Shown here piece after piece: positions 46,755-59,180 of a stretch of 64,000 nucleotides of DNA (positions within the stretch are counted from its first letter, which is position 1; the number at the start of each line of letters is the position of its first letter). Made by a program: the position numbers and the translations under genes. The stretch is taken from positions 20,621,501 through 20,685,500 of the forward strand of contig NC_081812.1 of assembly GCF_030704535.1 (NCBI RefSeq), written 5' to 3'. A model generated the notes under the pieces. The model ran no database searches. It was not told the DNA's origin and worked only from the letters and a program-made list of their open reading frames with translations. This stretch comes from Vitis vinifera (Eukaryota > Streptophyta > Magnoliopsida > Vitales > Vitaceae).

Positions 46755-49734
46755 ATGGATGGAGGTGGGTGGTTCGATGGGGATCTCAATGGAGATTTTG
46801 AGGTGAAGAGATGTCTGAGCAGCTTCGTGGATGAAGGTAGGATCGAGAGTCACAGATACTACCTGGCTCGTAGAACTCTTCTGGAGATGTTGAGGGACAG
46901 AGGCTACTCTATTCCTGCCTTAGACATTGATATCTCTCTTCAAGATTTCCGATCCTTCTACAGTCAAAAACCCGATCCTGATCGTCTTCGCATTTCCGCT
47001 GCTCTCCGATCCGATCCCTCCAAGAAGGTATCGCAAGTGCATGTCCTCTTTTCTGATAATAATAATAATAATAATAATAAACTTCAATCCTTTGTTTCTT
47101 GTTATTAGTTTTCCTGGTAACCAAACGAAGCACAGAGCTTATTTTTTTAGCAATAATTTTCGTTGCTACTACTTCGTTAGTAGTTGAGCCGATTTCTTTA
47201 ATCCTGAATAATCTTGGTAATAGGTGTAATTTGTTAATTGTTAGTACCTTTGATGTGCATTAGTGGCTCATTAATCAACGGTTTAAGTTGTCGGAATAAG
47301 TGTTGTTTAACATGATATTTATCTTCAGTTTTAATCTGTTTTTCATCTCTTTGTATCATCATCTGAGTGTTGAAATGAACTGTGGATTCATTTTTTAACA
47401 GGTTAAACTTTTAGGACAATCGATTGCTAAATGTAGTTGATAAGTTATTCATCATTTTAATTGCAGATTCTAGTTATTTTCTGCGGTCCTGATGTAGTGA
47501 AAGTAAATGCAATAAGAAGCATTGCTACTCAGATTGTTAACAAGGACAGCTTAAGTAAGTTGATTCTGGTATTGCAAAATCATATCACAAGCCAAGCTCT
47601 CAAAGCCGTGGATCTCTTTTCATTTCAAGTTGAGAAGTTCCAAGTGAGTTTGGATGTTCTCTTGTGAAGTTTGAAATGCATGCCCTCCTCTTCTTTCTTA
47701 TTGACTTGCAAAATGCTTGGTTTGTAGGTTTGCCCTCTGATAGTGATTCATCGGTTAGCAACATAGAAGAATTCTGAAAGATGCTATTATTGATATGTCT
47801 TGTCCTGCATTATATCCAGTGCTGCCAATCCATCACTGAGATGACATGTTGGCATTATTTCAAAGTTTTTATAGTTTAAGAGATTCAAACCTTTTACTGC
47901 ATGAATATCCATATAAATTCTACCATCCGAGCAAGAACATCACTCTTACTAAAAGGATCAAGTAACATGCATTATTGGACTATGTAACTGGTCAAGGCCA
48001 ACAGGGCAAGAAACTTATATATCCTTTGAGTATTATAAGAGGCAGAGTTTTATTCCAGATGCATCAGTTGTTTTAGCTTTGAAGAAAAACATACAACTCA
48101 GATAGCTTTTGTGTTGTTAGAGGAGTATCAAGGTGGAAGTCACTCTTGGTTGTGCTTAAAGATAAATTTTATAGTGATGTTATCATCCTAAGAAATTGAG
48201 AAGACAATGAATCTGCTTTACTGAAACCATTCAGCTTTGTGGAAGATATATAGCGATAAATTGTCATTCTTGTCATTAGACAGTTCATGAAATAATCTTG
48301 AATCTTGGATGTTTACTGCAATTCAAGGGGGAGGGACTTTTTTTTTTCTTTAGAGATACAACGCTCTCAGACGAGGTTGACTATCCATATCTGTTGATTT
48401 TATATTATGCAGTTTTATCCATATCTGTTGATTTTATATTATGCAAGTAGAGTTGCATAAGTAAAATGTCATATCCAACTGCATCTCTACTTCTTTCTCT
48501 GATAATGAGGATTTGGTAAATGCTTTTCTTGTTTTAGAAATTATTTTATTCTCAATCCAATATTCATGTTATATTTTTGCCTCTAATATTGGATTTGAGA
48601 TACCCACAAATATGCATATGTTTAATCTAATATGAAAGAATTTCAGCCTGTTTTCATAATTGAATACAACTAAAAGGATTGTCATGTCATGCTTCTAACA
48701 CTTTATTGTGCTGTGATCTGTCTTCAGATTACGGACTTGCTTGTTAACATTACAAAACACGTATTAAAGCCAAAGCATCGAGTTCTGACTGATCAAGAGA
48801 AAAATAAGCTGTTAAAGAAGTACAGCTTGAATGAGAAACAGGTTTGTCTTCAAACTTAACAAAAGTTAAGAGGAAGCAAGTATCTGGAAAAACGACTGTC
48901 CATTGCTTTCTTCATTCTTCATTTTGGTGATGGTAGAATTGTGGTCTCTTATATTCCATAGAACCTTTGCTTTTTATACATGGGATGTGTATGGATATAA
49001 ATACAGATCTCTGATTGTCCAACACTATTTGAACCAACTGTGAGGCAATTTTTTTTATTAATGTATAACACCATTAATATGGATAGTCTTTAACTTGACC
49101 TAGAGTCTAATATTACCAATATTTTGCATTCTTAGACTAGTGAATAACTCGTGGAAATTCATCTTTGACGTGACTGGATTCAAATGGTGCAAGCCACCTG
49201 TAGCAAAATTGGTTGGTGGATGTCTAAGAAATATGTTGTATCATAAGGTTTAAAGGATTTGATATACAAAAAGAACTAAAGTACCAATTAAAATAAAATG
49301 AACTAAATTCTGCAAGTTGATGATCACTTGTTTAGTGATGTCTAACCATGTTACATTTTTCTAGTACCAATCATATAACATACAATAAAGTGGAATTGTA
49401 TTCGACATGAGATGCCATGATTGTTATCTTTCTTCCTTTTTTTTTTTGTTCTGTTTTGAGCTCCATATGGCTAGTCAGAAAGGAGCATAAAAGAGATGAA
49501 TAGGTGTAATATATTTTATGCTGCTACATTTTATTTATCAAATTCTTCTTATTCCAGCTTAATTGCACTATGTTAGTTATTATTTATTTTCTTTTCCGTT
49601 TTCTCCAGCTTCCTAGGATGTTACAGCAAGATGCAATTGCACGCTATTATGGACTTGAGAAGGGACAAGTTGTGAAAGTTATTTATAATGGCGAAATTAC
49701 TGGGTCACATGTTACCTACAGGTGTGTCTGGTGA
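46755..49734 (+). CDS. RNA polymerase V subunit 5 (RPB5-type), 4 exons, 229 aa
   Basis: The RPB5-like subunit of plant RNA polymerase V, which makes scaffold transcripts for RNA-directed DNA methylation in the nucleus. Exons 46755-47027, 47467-47643, 48728-48841 and 49609-49734, all with GT-AG introns and phase 0. The N-terminal jaw part reads [20 protein letters not shown] and LQDFRSFY. The C-terminal assembly domain reads [20 protein letters not shown], then [16 protein letters not shown] and [10 protein letters not shown], ending SHVTYRCVW. The residues before SHRYYLARR and the sequence ending fit NRPE5 better than the common NRPB5, which in plants is about 205 aa. The start [10 protein letters not shown] was chosen over an upstream in-frame ATG at 46710 because it suits family length. 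Confidence 0.9.
47057..47080. repeat. (AAT)8 microsatellite in Pol V subunit intron 1
   Basis: Eight uninterrupted AAT units lie about 30 bases downstream of the exon 1 donor. Confidence 0.85.
48382..48446. repeat. 34-bp tandem duplication in Pol V subunit intron 2
   Basis: TATCCATATCTGTTGATTTT and its continuation occur twice in a row with a period of 34 (starts 48382 and 48416). The second unit is slightly shortened at its end. Confidence 0.85.
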
Positions 49735-50800
49735 TGTATTTTTGTGCAGTTTTTCCTAGAGATGTTGTATAATGTTGTACTTTTCCTGATATGTATGCAG
49801 AATGATGGATTTGGGTAAAACCAAGGTAGTGTTAGTGTTAATTTTGTTGTTCTCCCGTCATTGCTTTATTATTTATATTATTTTTACCAGTGCAAACCAA
49901 ATCACAAGAGGAAGAGGGAAGAATATCTGGAACTTTAGAAGTATTGGGGTCATGTAAATACTAGGGATTATCCCACTGCTACCAGTGGGGTTGCAAATGG
50001 TAAAGAATAATCTTGAAGGAAAACTTGAGGTAAGCATTTCACTATATTATAGGCCCTTGGGAGGGTTAGACAGGTAGGAATAACTGGAGAAGAGATGTTT
50101 GGAGAATGGTGGTCCAGAAGGGTCTTGTCTTCTGCAATGACCCTTTTGGTATTGAAAAGAATATGTAATGCCTTTCATTTATTACTCGATAGTCCAATGA
50201 TTCAATTTCCCCATTCACCGTCAGCAACATCCTCTGGAGCCATTCTAGGGTGAATATTTTTTCTATGAAAAAATAAAAGCTAATAAAGCATTTTGTAGGT
50301 CTTTGCTTATGATTTTAAACAAACCTACTTGTTCAAGGTATGAGGCATCATTGTAGGGTGGCACTCTAATAATCCCAAGGTTGGCTTGTAGTATTGCCAA
50401 AATACGTGGGGAGAAATGTCGGTGGCCAATCAATCCACAGGAGTGACCTCTCAATCTAATTTTTAAGCAGAGTACATTTGTTACCGCTTACATACAAGAA
50501 ATGGAATCCCCATGACAGGCCTTCCAGATGATGAGAGCAATCTATCTGCAAACGAATAAGTTGGCAAATGCTGCTGTACTATATCTGTAACTCCATTGTA
50601 TGACAATAGTTATTAACTTTCAACCCAAATAATGAAGGGAACGCTCATCTCTATCAATCTAATTCAGCAAATACGGAAATATACTGAGTGATGTTTTGTT
50701 TCTACTGTCTATGCTTATTTGGAGGATCCTTGTAGGGAAAATTGAAAACAGCAGGATGCCATTGTGGTAGTTCGTTATCATTCACATTATGTTGTGGTGG
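49735..50800. other. Spacer between convergent Pol V subunit and FIS1 genes
   Basis: No gene is recognised. It should contain the 3' UTRs of both convergent genes. Confidence 0.5.
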
Positions 50801-53800
50801 TCACTTCTTCCTGGCCAATGCTGCAGCAATGCCACCAGCAATGAGTCCTACAGCAGTAGCCGTAATGCCTATTCCAATAACACCATCTGCATTCCAACAT
50901 ATGTCAGCATTGGAGCTCATTAGTTCAAAATAGGGGAGAAAAACTCTTAGTTACTGGCTATTACCTTTAGCAATCCGATCTTCAACTGTCTTCTTAAGGG
51001 TCAGAGCCTGCCTAAAATCAGGCGCAATCTACAAAACCAATAACATCTGATATGTGATTCAGAGAAGAGTGGGGAAAAAAAAACATAAGGCAAGAAGACC
51101 CAACATGACTTATAAGTTGTTCAGAAAAAATGTGGTAACTAAATAATGATTTAAGTGTGAAGGTCATATAGTCTTAAAAGCAAATCTGCTGTATCCAAGG
51201 TGATATGCTGCATATCATTGGGACTTTGGTTAATCCATTTCAGCAAATCTAGGACCCTTGTCAGCATAGAGATACAAACTCAACCAGCCAGAACAGAACC
51301 TAGGGAGAGCAGTGAGATAGGCTTTGTGATGGGAATTCACGTCCAAGGAAATTTAGATGATGAATGAGTTCGGTAGTCGCGTAACAGTTCCACAGCCTTA
51401 CAAGGGATGAATCCACCATTAAGTTGTTACAAATAAAACAAGTAACGGGGAAACAGAAGAACTCATAATTTGCTTCCACCCTTTGAAAATTTGACAATAA
51501 ACAAGTTTACCCCTTACACAACATGATACAACTCGTTTATCAATAGAAAAAGCTCCAGGTATTAGGAAAACTAACACAGGCAAAAGCCTGTTTTTTAAAC
51601 ATTTCAGACCGACATTGACAAATAGATAAAGTAAATCAACAGATGCGCATAAAAGGAAGGAAAGAAAGGTGTTATCAACATTGGGTGATAGGAAAACAGG
51701 ACACATAATTTGCTTCCACCTTAAATTTTGATAACAAGCAATTTTACACATTTAAAAAAAGGGTTTAAAAATAGGAAAGATTCCATTTATTAAGTGGACT
51801 ACCACAAGGGAGAGCCTTATTTTAGAACACCTGACGACCAACTTTAACTAATGGACAAATTAATATGAATTAGTGGATGTGCAAAAAGAATCTCATGCTG
51901 GAAACAGAGACCAAACCTCCAAGCACTGTTCCACAAGCTGCCTGCTTTTACCATATTCGCCACTTCTGTAATATCCAACTGCCAGAAGATAAAGTTTCTC
52001 CTTCTTTTGCAATGGGCTGCTGCTACTTGTTAGAGAAGCTGCCAATTAGAATTTCTTAAGTTTCTAACAATGAATGCAGGAGAAAAATAAAAAATAATAA
52101 ACACCACTGCATTCTCTAACTTGTAACATCAAAAGCTCATCAAGCCCACAGAGAGGAGCCAAGAAGAACACCAATAGCAGAAGACAACCTGGTTGCAAGA
52201 TAATTCATCCAAAACAAATAGTAATGATCAACATGGGTGAGCAATCATGCTTTTCACCTATTCCTTTTCTTGGGGATGACTCTGGTATTAAAGTTATTTA
52301 CACGAAGCAACCCATGACTTGGGAAGTAGAATGAAACTTCAGTAAGACCATTTATCATCAGATTTTCCTTTTAATATCCCAAAAGAAAAGGTTAGCTACT
52401 TTGTCAATCCAATTATCCTTCAAGTAGCGACTGGGGAGATTTTTTTGGCAAGAAAAATACCGAGGCAATACAGTGGCTGGATTACTTCCAACGAACAAAA
52501 ACTTCATAAGGCAGCAACATGAATGAGGACAAATTATTCAGAAGTATTGTGTAAAACCAAGGAATTTCACAGAGTAGCCAAGATGAGGATATTGAAATGA
52601 ATGAGTGGAAAATATAGGGTATTAAAGTTTATCCTTTTTTTTCCTTCTTTTCCAAAGTACCAAATTAAAATCACAAAGGAAAATTTCACAAATAGCCTAC
52701 CAGGTGAACGGAAAACCAGATAACCAATCATGATTGTGGGACATTTATAAGGATGAATACAAAAACAGCAAAGTGGTGGACTGATGGAGGATTAAGGCTC
52801 CAAAAGCTTGGGGAGAGAGATAAAATATGGAGGCCCTGGATATAGCTAGCATTGATTATTACAAGTATAATGCTTGACTATTGAAATTATTGCAAGTATA
52901 ATGCTTGACTATTACTTCAATAACTTTTTGGAATTGAATAGAGTTTAACAGCTCTTGAAAGTAGGAGACTGGACCTTAGTCTTGAAACAGGAGGTTTTGA
53001 CAACTCCTGGTTGTAGGGGACTGGGTATTGTAAACCAAAACAATGAATATGGAATCAGTAAAAGAAAAAAGAACTAGGTTGTAAGATTAAAACCTTCAAG
53101 CATTGCGATCCCACGCTGTATATCTTCAGCTTGTCTAGAATGAACAAGAGCCCATGATAACCGCATAATGCATTCACTCTTGTGTTCCTCAGAACCACCA
53201 TTGGCAGCATCCGCCACCTCTTTTTCACAACCCTGCCAGATACACCAAAATTTTCAAACCTTATACAGAAGTTTGAAACAAAAAAATCAATTCTATGTTT
53301 GGATATGGTAGTAGGAAAAGCAATAGGTTGCTTTAACACATTGTGCATCTATTTGGTTAATGATGATGGAAGTAGTAGTAATAATAATAATAATATTTGG
53401 GATACTTATCAAATGGACTAGTAGTAAAAGGTAACCTACGCTAGAGACTCAGAGTGCAACCTCCCCAAACTCATCTTGCTGAATCCCCGCTTCTCATAAA
53501 TTAAACAATTGAATTTAACAAGTATACTAAAAACAAACAAATAAATAAATAACAATAAAAAGCAACCATCAAAGATTTTAAGAACAAAACTACTCTGAAA
53601 AAGTTCATTAAATAAAACCTATTCTTGATAGAAAAGAACATCTAAATAACCTTTAACCCTACCTTTTTGAGTTCGGATATAGAACAATAATACTTATATT
53701 GATGCACTCTTGTGGGGCAAAAGGTCCACTGACAACTAGTTAGCTGGCAAAATTCTAAGCTCCAGTTGGATCATAGAAGGTGTGAGGAAAAGGATGATTA

Positions 53801-54663
53801 AAAGTAAAAAAGAGAAGAAAAATTAAAGTAAAATAAAAATTAAGTTTGAGCTCCATAAATCTTTTCTGTGTTATTTCTCCAATTTATTTCCCTTTTATAT
53901 AGAGAAATTAAGAATTTGAAAAGGTATAAAATCTCAAATAATTCTAATTATATTTTTCTTTTCATGTCTCATGGCTAACCAGACAAAGAATCTGTGAGAT
54001 TCCTAAGTACGTTTTGATATCAAAATGGAGCATTAGAGAAAGGTGCCAGGAAAAGTCGAGGGAAAAAAATGAAGAAAGAAAATAAAAATAAACAAGTTCA
54101 ACCTCAATATATTTTTAAATTTTATTTAGATTGTAAATTGAGAATTAAGAGTTCGTATTCATTGCCCTCTGCACCTTCCATTACTTCTAAGAAGAGAATT
54201 GAGACTCCACTTCTATAGTCCTTAGTATTCCACGATACAAGCCGAGTATAAAGGTTAGTTTCCACCAAACAAGAATCGAAAACCTTAACTATAATTAAAC
54301 ACAACATCTAATCTATATCGAGTCTCTATCTTTCAAAGAACCTTTCACAAAAATAATTAAACAAGTTCGCAAAGACAAATTACGAAATTCAGTTGAAAGC
54401 AGTAGTCAACTCTAGTTCTATTCCTATGCTTTCAATGAGATCCGATCGGGAGTATCAAATCATTATAGAATTCAACAGCTTCTTAACCCAAGAGATTAAA
54501 AAATACACATTAGGGCAATTTCATTGGAGAAAAAGACATCATAGATCTCTGAAAATTTGGAAATACTCACAGCGATTACATCACGGTCGCACCACGGGAT
54601 CTGATCGCCGCCGCCGAAGAATGCTCCGACGGACTCGAAGAACTTTCCCATTTTGGCTTCCAT
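50801..54663 (-). CDS. FIS1, mitochondrial/peroxisomal fission factor (copy A), 5 exons, 167 aa
   Basis: A tail-anchored outer-membrane protein whose cytosolic TPR-like bundle takes part in dynamin-dependent division of mitochondria and peroxisomes. Exons: 54571-54663, 53094-53232, 51917-52038, 50965-51028 and 50801-50886, with consistent phases. The N-terminus is MEAKMGKFFESVGAFFGGGD. The TPR core includes CIMRLSWALVHSRQAEDIQR, then LYLLAVGYYRSGEYGKSRQL, VEQCLE and IAPDFRQALTLKKTVEDRI. The tail GVIGIGITATAVGLIAGGIA plus AALARKK is the membrane anchor with its basic end. Length and exon plan are normal for plant FIS1 (BIGYIN family). A TATA box (minus-strand TATAAATA, 54727-54734) and a G-box CACGTG (54761-54766) lie upstream. 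It forms the left arm of an inverted duplication. Confidence 0.95.
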
Positions 54664-54804
54664 AGATGTTTGTTAACTTGGCGAAGAAGGAAAAAGGCTA
54701 CAAAATGGAAAGCAACTTTTGGGGGTTATTTATAGGTTTTCAGAACTCTGACCGCGTGGACACGTGCCAATGGACGTGGGTTGTAGAGCTCGTGTGACCG
54801 CGTA
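51014..54804 (-). repeat. Inverted duplication, left arm (FIS1 copy A)
   Basis: The segment is matched in reverse orientation by 60278-64000. Homology covers promoter, exons 1-3, their introns and the start of exon 4. It ends on the outer side of the promoter at TACGCGGTCACACGAG (minus-strand reading). It probably extends further left than 51014, because the right arm is cut off by the window end. Confidence 0.95.
54664..54804 (-). promoter_or_regulatory. FIS1 copy A promoter
   Basis: On the minus strand TATAAATA lies at 54727-54734, about 65 bases before the start codon. A perfect G-box CACGTG at 54761-54766 and an ACGT core in CCACGTCCATTGG (near 54770-54782) lie further upstream. The same promoter in copy B has lost both ACGT cores. 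Confidence 0.7.
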
Positions 54805-54856
54805 TGTGTATGGATCTTCTTCCAACAGAACATAGGTGTTCTACAAAATAACATCG

Positions 54857-57293
54857 TGGTAGTCACAAATATATTTATGTTTCCGAAATTTACTTGTACA
54901 TAGGCAAACGACAATAACCTAGGAAAAGTTTTGGCTCTATGTGTGTGGGTGCATGCAGAACAGCTATACATTGTTGTCTTCGATGTTCAAGTTGAGAATG
55001 CACCAGCACTATGAAAACAATATGACAATGATGCATGAGGAATTACCAAGTAGTGAAGAAATTAGTCATGAACTCACTATGTAAAGAAGTCTTTGATGGG
55101 GATGTCAAGGATTCCCTTGCAAATGTTTAGACCAGTGTAAAACACATATGCTCAGGTTGTCATGTTAAGAATTTAATGCCATGAAAATCACAACCTTTAT
55201 ACTCCATTATTTTTCCATTTACCATTGGATCAATCATTGGGCCCCATAATGGAAAGTGATAATGGACTACAGCTCTATTTATATGGAAGCATTTGCATAA
55301 TTGATATGGGTGGGTGCGGATCACACAAACATTATCCTAAATAATTGAGACACAGAAATTAGGACTGAGTCAAGAAGGCGTGCTATTATTATTTCCCTGA
55401 AGAATATCTCTATGGTGCACGAGGGTTTTAACCTTGTTACTATATGGATTTTTTAATTTATTTATTTTTTGGCATGGACCTTTTGGATGCATATTACAAA
55501 TCGGGGCAGGCAGACATTATTTTGGACGCTGCGAATTTGTACTTTTTCTGGGGTCTAAATTTGTCTGGCCTTTCGTTGTATAAAATATGGACAGAAGCTT
55601 AGGTTTTTGTATTGTTGAGAGGTTCATTTCCGTGGTAGAAGCTAAGTATTTTTTATGCCGACCCTAGATGAATATTAGGCGTGCATAAAATTTGTTTCTT
55701 ATGGATTCACTCCTTGCTTGGTAGGTATTGGGTGGGGGAACATGTGATTGCAGCTCTATGTAGACAATCAGTTGGGCCTATAAAAAATATATTTAAAATA
55801 AATAAATAAATTGAGTTGGGCAAGTTGGACAACCTGATTCCGCTTGCCCATATGGCTGTGCCATAAAAGGTGTTCTCAGGGTATTCATGTTTGTCACCTG
55901 AATTGAGGCGAAAGGCTTAATGAGAGTCTATGCATGCTAGATATAGCTTACAACAAAATTAAAGAGTCATTGCTTCCGGATTTTCAAATTGATCCTTAGG
56001 TTGAGTTGTTTTGATTTGCAATGGATTGGAGGCTTCATTTTCAATTCCACTTTCCAGTTTGTAAGAGCAAATGTCAACTTCAAACAATTTTCATTTTCTA
56101 AGTTCACCTGTACACTGAACCCACCCCCAACCCCATAGTTACCTGCCAACTCGGTTGACTCCTCTTTTGTTGTTCCCTGCTTCTTCAGGCACCTCCAGTG
56201 TGCCAGAGACTTGGAAGGGCTTGTCAGATCACACAAGTTTGCATATTTGTATGGTTTTGTAGTATATTTTATTTTCATCTATTTTTCTGACCATCAGACA
56301 TATATCTATCTAGATGTAAAATGCATTGCTTTTCTTCGTGGTCACTCAATGCTGCTGATTAAGTACTCCAAGGTGATGTTTGTTTTCTTGCTATAGGCTT
56401 GGCCCATTGCCCTAACAAGCTCACAGTACAAGAATCTTATTTATAAATTCATCTTTCCTCTATAAAAAGAATGGCAAAGTTTTACCAGATAACATTGATA
56501 AAATTAAATGGGTGAATACTTATTGCCTTGATTGAGACCACTTCCAGTCATTATCCTTTTTTTTGTTTTTTTTGGAAAAATAACTTATTTTTTCCACAAG
56601 TTGTGTCCTTTTTTAATGATGTGGTGAAATTAAATTCTTATTACAAACAATTTTTTTTTTGAAGCAAGTCCATTTTGTATAATTATTTAAAAGGATAATA
56701 CATTTAAATTACCCAAGAAATTTACGCCTTAATGGCCACCATATTACAGAATAATCCTTAGATGTTGAACGGTCCAGAAGTTGTTGATAGATGAAGTGAG
56801 AAACGAGAATGGCTCCCATGGAGACACCATGGGACATGGTCAACTTTCAATCACCCAGCAAGCAGGTCTGCACCATGAATCGAGGGAGGGGCAACCGGGC
56901 AAGGCTTTATCGGGTTCCCAAGCGTTCAGCCCCATTTCCCAGAAAGTGACAGAGATGCACCCACGGCTTCGCTGAGTTAACTCGCTAATTTCGTCCACGG
57001 GCAGTAGACAAATTGGGAGCCTATAAAGTGGGTTAATTTCCTTGGATTTAACATTTTTTACCATTTTCATTAAGATCACACTCATCGTAATTTGAGAGAA
57101 TCTATAGGGTTTGAATTGAGCTATTTAGGGTCTTACATTAAATGGAGAGAATTCCACTATTGATTTGAATTTGTGATCCTCTGTGTTTGTGTTGAAAGGT
57201 CTATTGTTGATTCAAATACTCGAAAAATCTATGAATTAAAGATTGATTGAATGAGATGAGTTAATCTCGTGGACCTGGACTCGGTAAAACCAT
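54857..57293 (+). repeat. 2.4 kb direct repeat, right copy
   Basis: This is a second copy of 43819-46250 in the same orientation, starting 52 bases beyond the end of the left FIS1 arm. It contains small indels relative to the left copy, for example a loss of about 18 bases near 55640 and an extra GA near 56951. No target duplication or convincing terminal inverted repeats were found, so it looks like a copied genomic segment, not a transposon. Confidence 0.93.
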
Positions 57294-58257
57294 AAAAGGG
57301 GGAATTGTGTTTTAAATCTAATTGGGCTTGAAAATTGGCCCAAGATCCTTATATCTTTTATATTTAAACTCAAGACCTAATGAAAGAATGAAAATTAAGT
57401 CGAAGGACATTACTTTTCAAATTTCTTGAAATGTCCTTGACTGTGAAAAATGAAAAAAAAACAATGGTCTTCCCGCTTTTCTCTCGTTTTCTCTTTCTCT
57501 TTCTTTCTCTTTATTCATTTTACCTTTCTCTCACATATTAATTGGTGGGACCATGTAAATTAATTCCTAGTTAAGGAAGTGTCACTATTTCCACCAATTA
57601 TTTTTCTCTCAAAAAAATATTGAAAATCAATGGTTAAAAATGATTATTACTACATTTTTTAAGTAAATATTTTTTAAACACCTCATAAAATTTTTTTCTT
57701 CAAACTTACAAAATATATAATAAATATTTTTTAAACACCTTAAAAAATAATATTATTCTTTTTTCTCTAATATATAAGTTATTTTTTTATATAAATATCT
57801 TTAAGGTTATAAAAAATTATTTGACTATTTTCTCTATTTTATGGATAATACATAAATATTGTCTTAATATATTCTTTTGTAATATGGTCATCTTTTAACT
57901 AATGGTGATAATTAATTTTTAATTGAATAATGTATTATAATTTAATAATTTGAAAAATATTAAAATACCCTTTTAAATATGGAATAGATGTGGACTTGAC
58001 ATGATTTAAATTATTAAAACATGATATCATCAAGTCACGCAAATGTATCATAATTTTCTCTTCTTCTTTTTTCCTCGTACACGATTTCACAAAAAAGGTA
58101 GTACCTAAATATTGTGATTAATTTTCCTTTATATGAGATGTAAATGTACTAAAAAAAAAAAATTGTTAAAACTACTCAAATGAAATATGTAATTACCTTC
58201 AAATTGTAACAATTTTTAAGTGAAGGAATGTGTGGGGTAAAAGTGTCTAATTCTTAG
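57294..58257. other. AT-rich spacer
   Basis: A long A/T-dominated stretch with homopolymer runs and short repeated phrases such as ATATTTTTTAAACACCT (near 57667 and 57725). No gene is seen. Confidence 0.5.
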
Positions 58258-59180
58258 GTGATAAGAAAAAAAAAAAAAAGTTCAGAATTGATTGAAATCT
58301 TGCATAGAAGGTAGCCTTGTACACCTCTTGTACAGTTAGTATTTTTGTCTTATACAATTAGTACATTTGTCTGGTATAGTGAGTATAATACCTTTGTACA
58401 ATAGTGCAAATTTCACATACAATTTATGGGTGACAAGAAAAATAAAGAAGTAATTCAAAATCGATTAAAATCTTTCACAGATGGTAACATTGTACACCCT
58501 TGTACGCTTAGTACATTTCTTTTGTACAGTTAGTGTAACACCATTGTACAATGATGCAATATATCCCTCTTAAGTTATGTGTTCATGTAGGTATGTTAAC
58601 CATATTTCTAATGGTTTGGCTGAGAAAATGGTGGATGAATTATGACTAATTTTTCCCCTCAGACATTATTACTAGGGAAAGTATCAGAATTTCTATGTGG
58701 GAGTTAAATAAAGTACATGACATGGGTATGTAATCCATGGGTGACAAAGAAAATGAAGAAGTGATTCAAAATTGATTAAAATCTTTCACAAATGGTAGCA
58801 TTGTACACCCTTGTACACTTAGTACATTTCCCTTGTAGAATTAGTGTTACACCATTATACAATGACGCAATATATCCCTCATAAGTAATGTGTCCATGTA
58901 CGTGTGTTAACTATATTTCTAATGATTTAGTTGAGAAAATGGTGGATGAATTAAGGTTAAATTTTTTTCCTCAAATATCATTACTGGGAAAGTATCGGAA
59001 TTTCTATGTGAGAGTTAAATAAAGTGCATGATATGGGTATGCAATTCATGGGTGACAAGAAAGATAAATGAGTGGTTCAGAATCGATTAAAATATTTTAT
59101 AAATGGTAATCTTTTACACTCTTTATACATTTAGTGCATTTCCTTTGTATAATTAGTGAATACATTTGTACATTGATACA
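58258..59180. repeat. Tandem array with 311-bp period
   Basis: Units begin with GTGACAAG-like sequence at 58430, 58741 and 59052, giving two full units of exactly 311 bases, preceded by a shortened unit from 58258 and followed by a partial one. Each unit has a block of TTGTACA-rich sequence (TTGTACACCCTTGTAC, then TAGTACATTTC) and an ATGGTGGATGAATTA phrase. No coding potential is apparent. Confidence 0.9.

Noticed and set aside
44972-56278. Minus-strand frame MKIKYT...LAHWRCLKKQGTTKEE seen in both direct repeats
   Set aside because: It is present in both copies only because they are recent duplicates. Its ends differ by frame shifts and no family is recognised.
56781-57085. Open frames on both strands in the right copy of the direct repeat
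   Set aside because: Indels against the left copy (45740-46000) shift both frames, so neither is kept between copies.
58258-59180. CRISPR-like array
   Set aside because: The repeat unit is 311 bases in direct tandem without spacers, and the DNA is plant nuclear.
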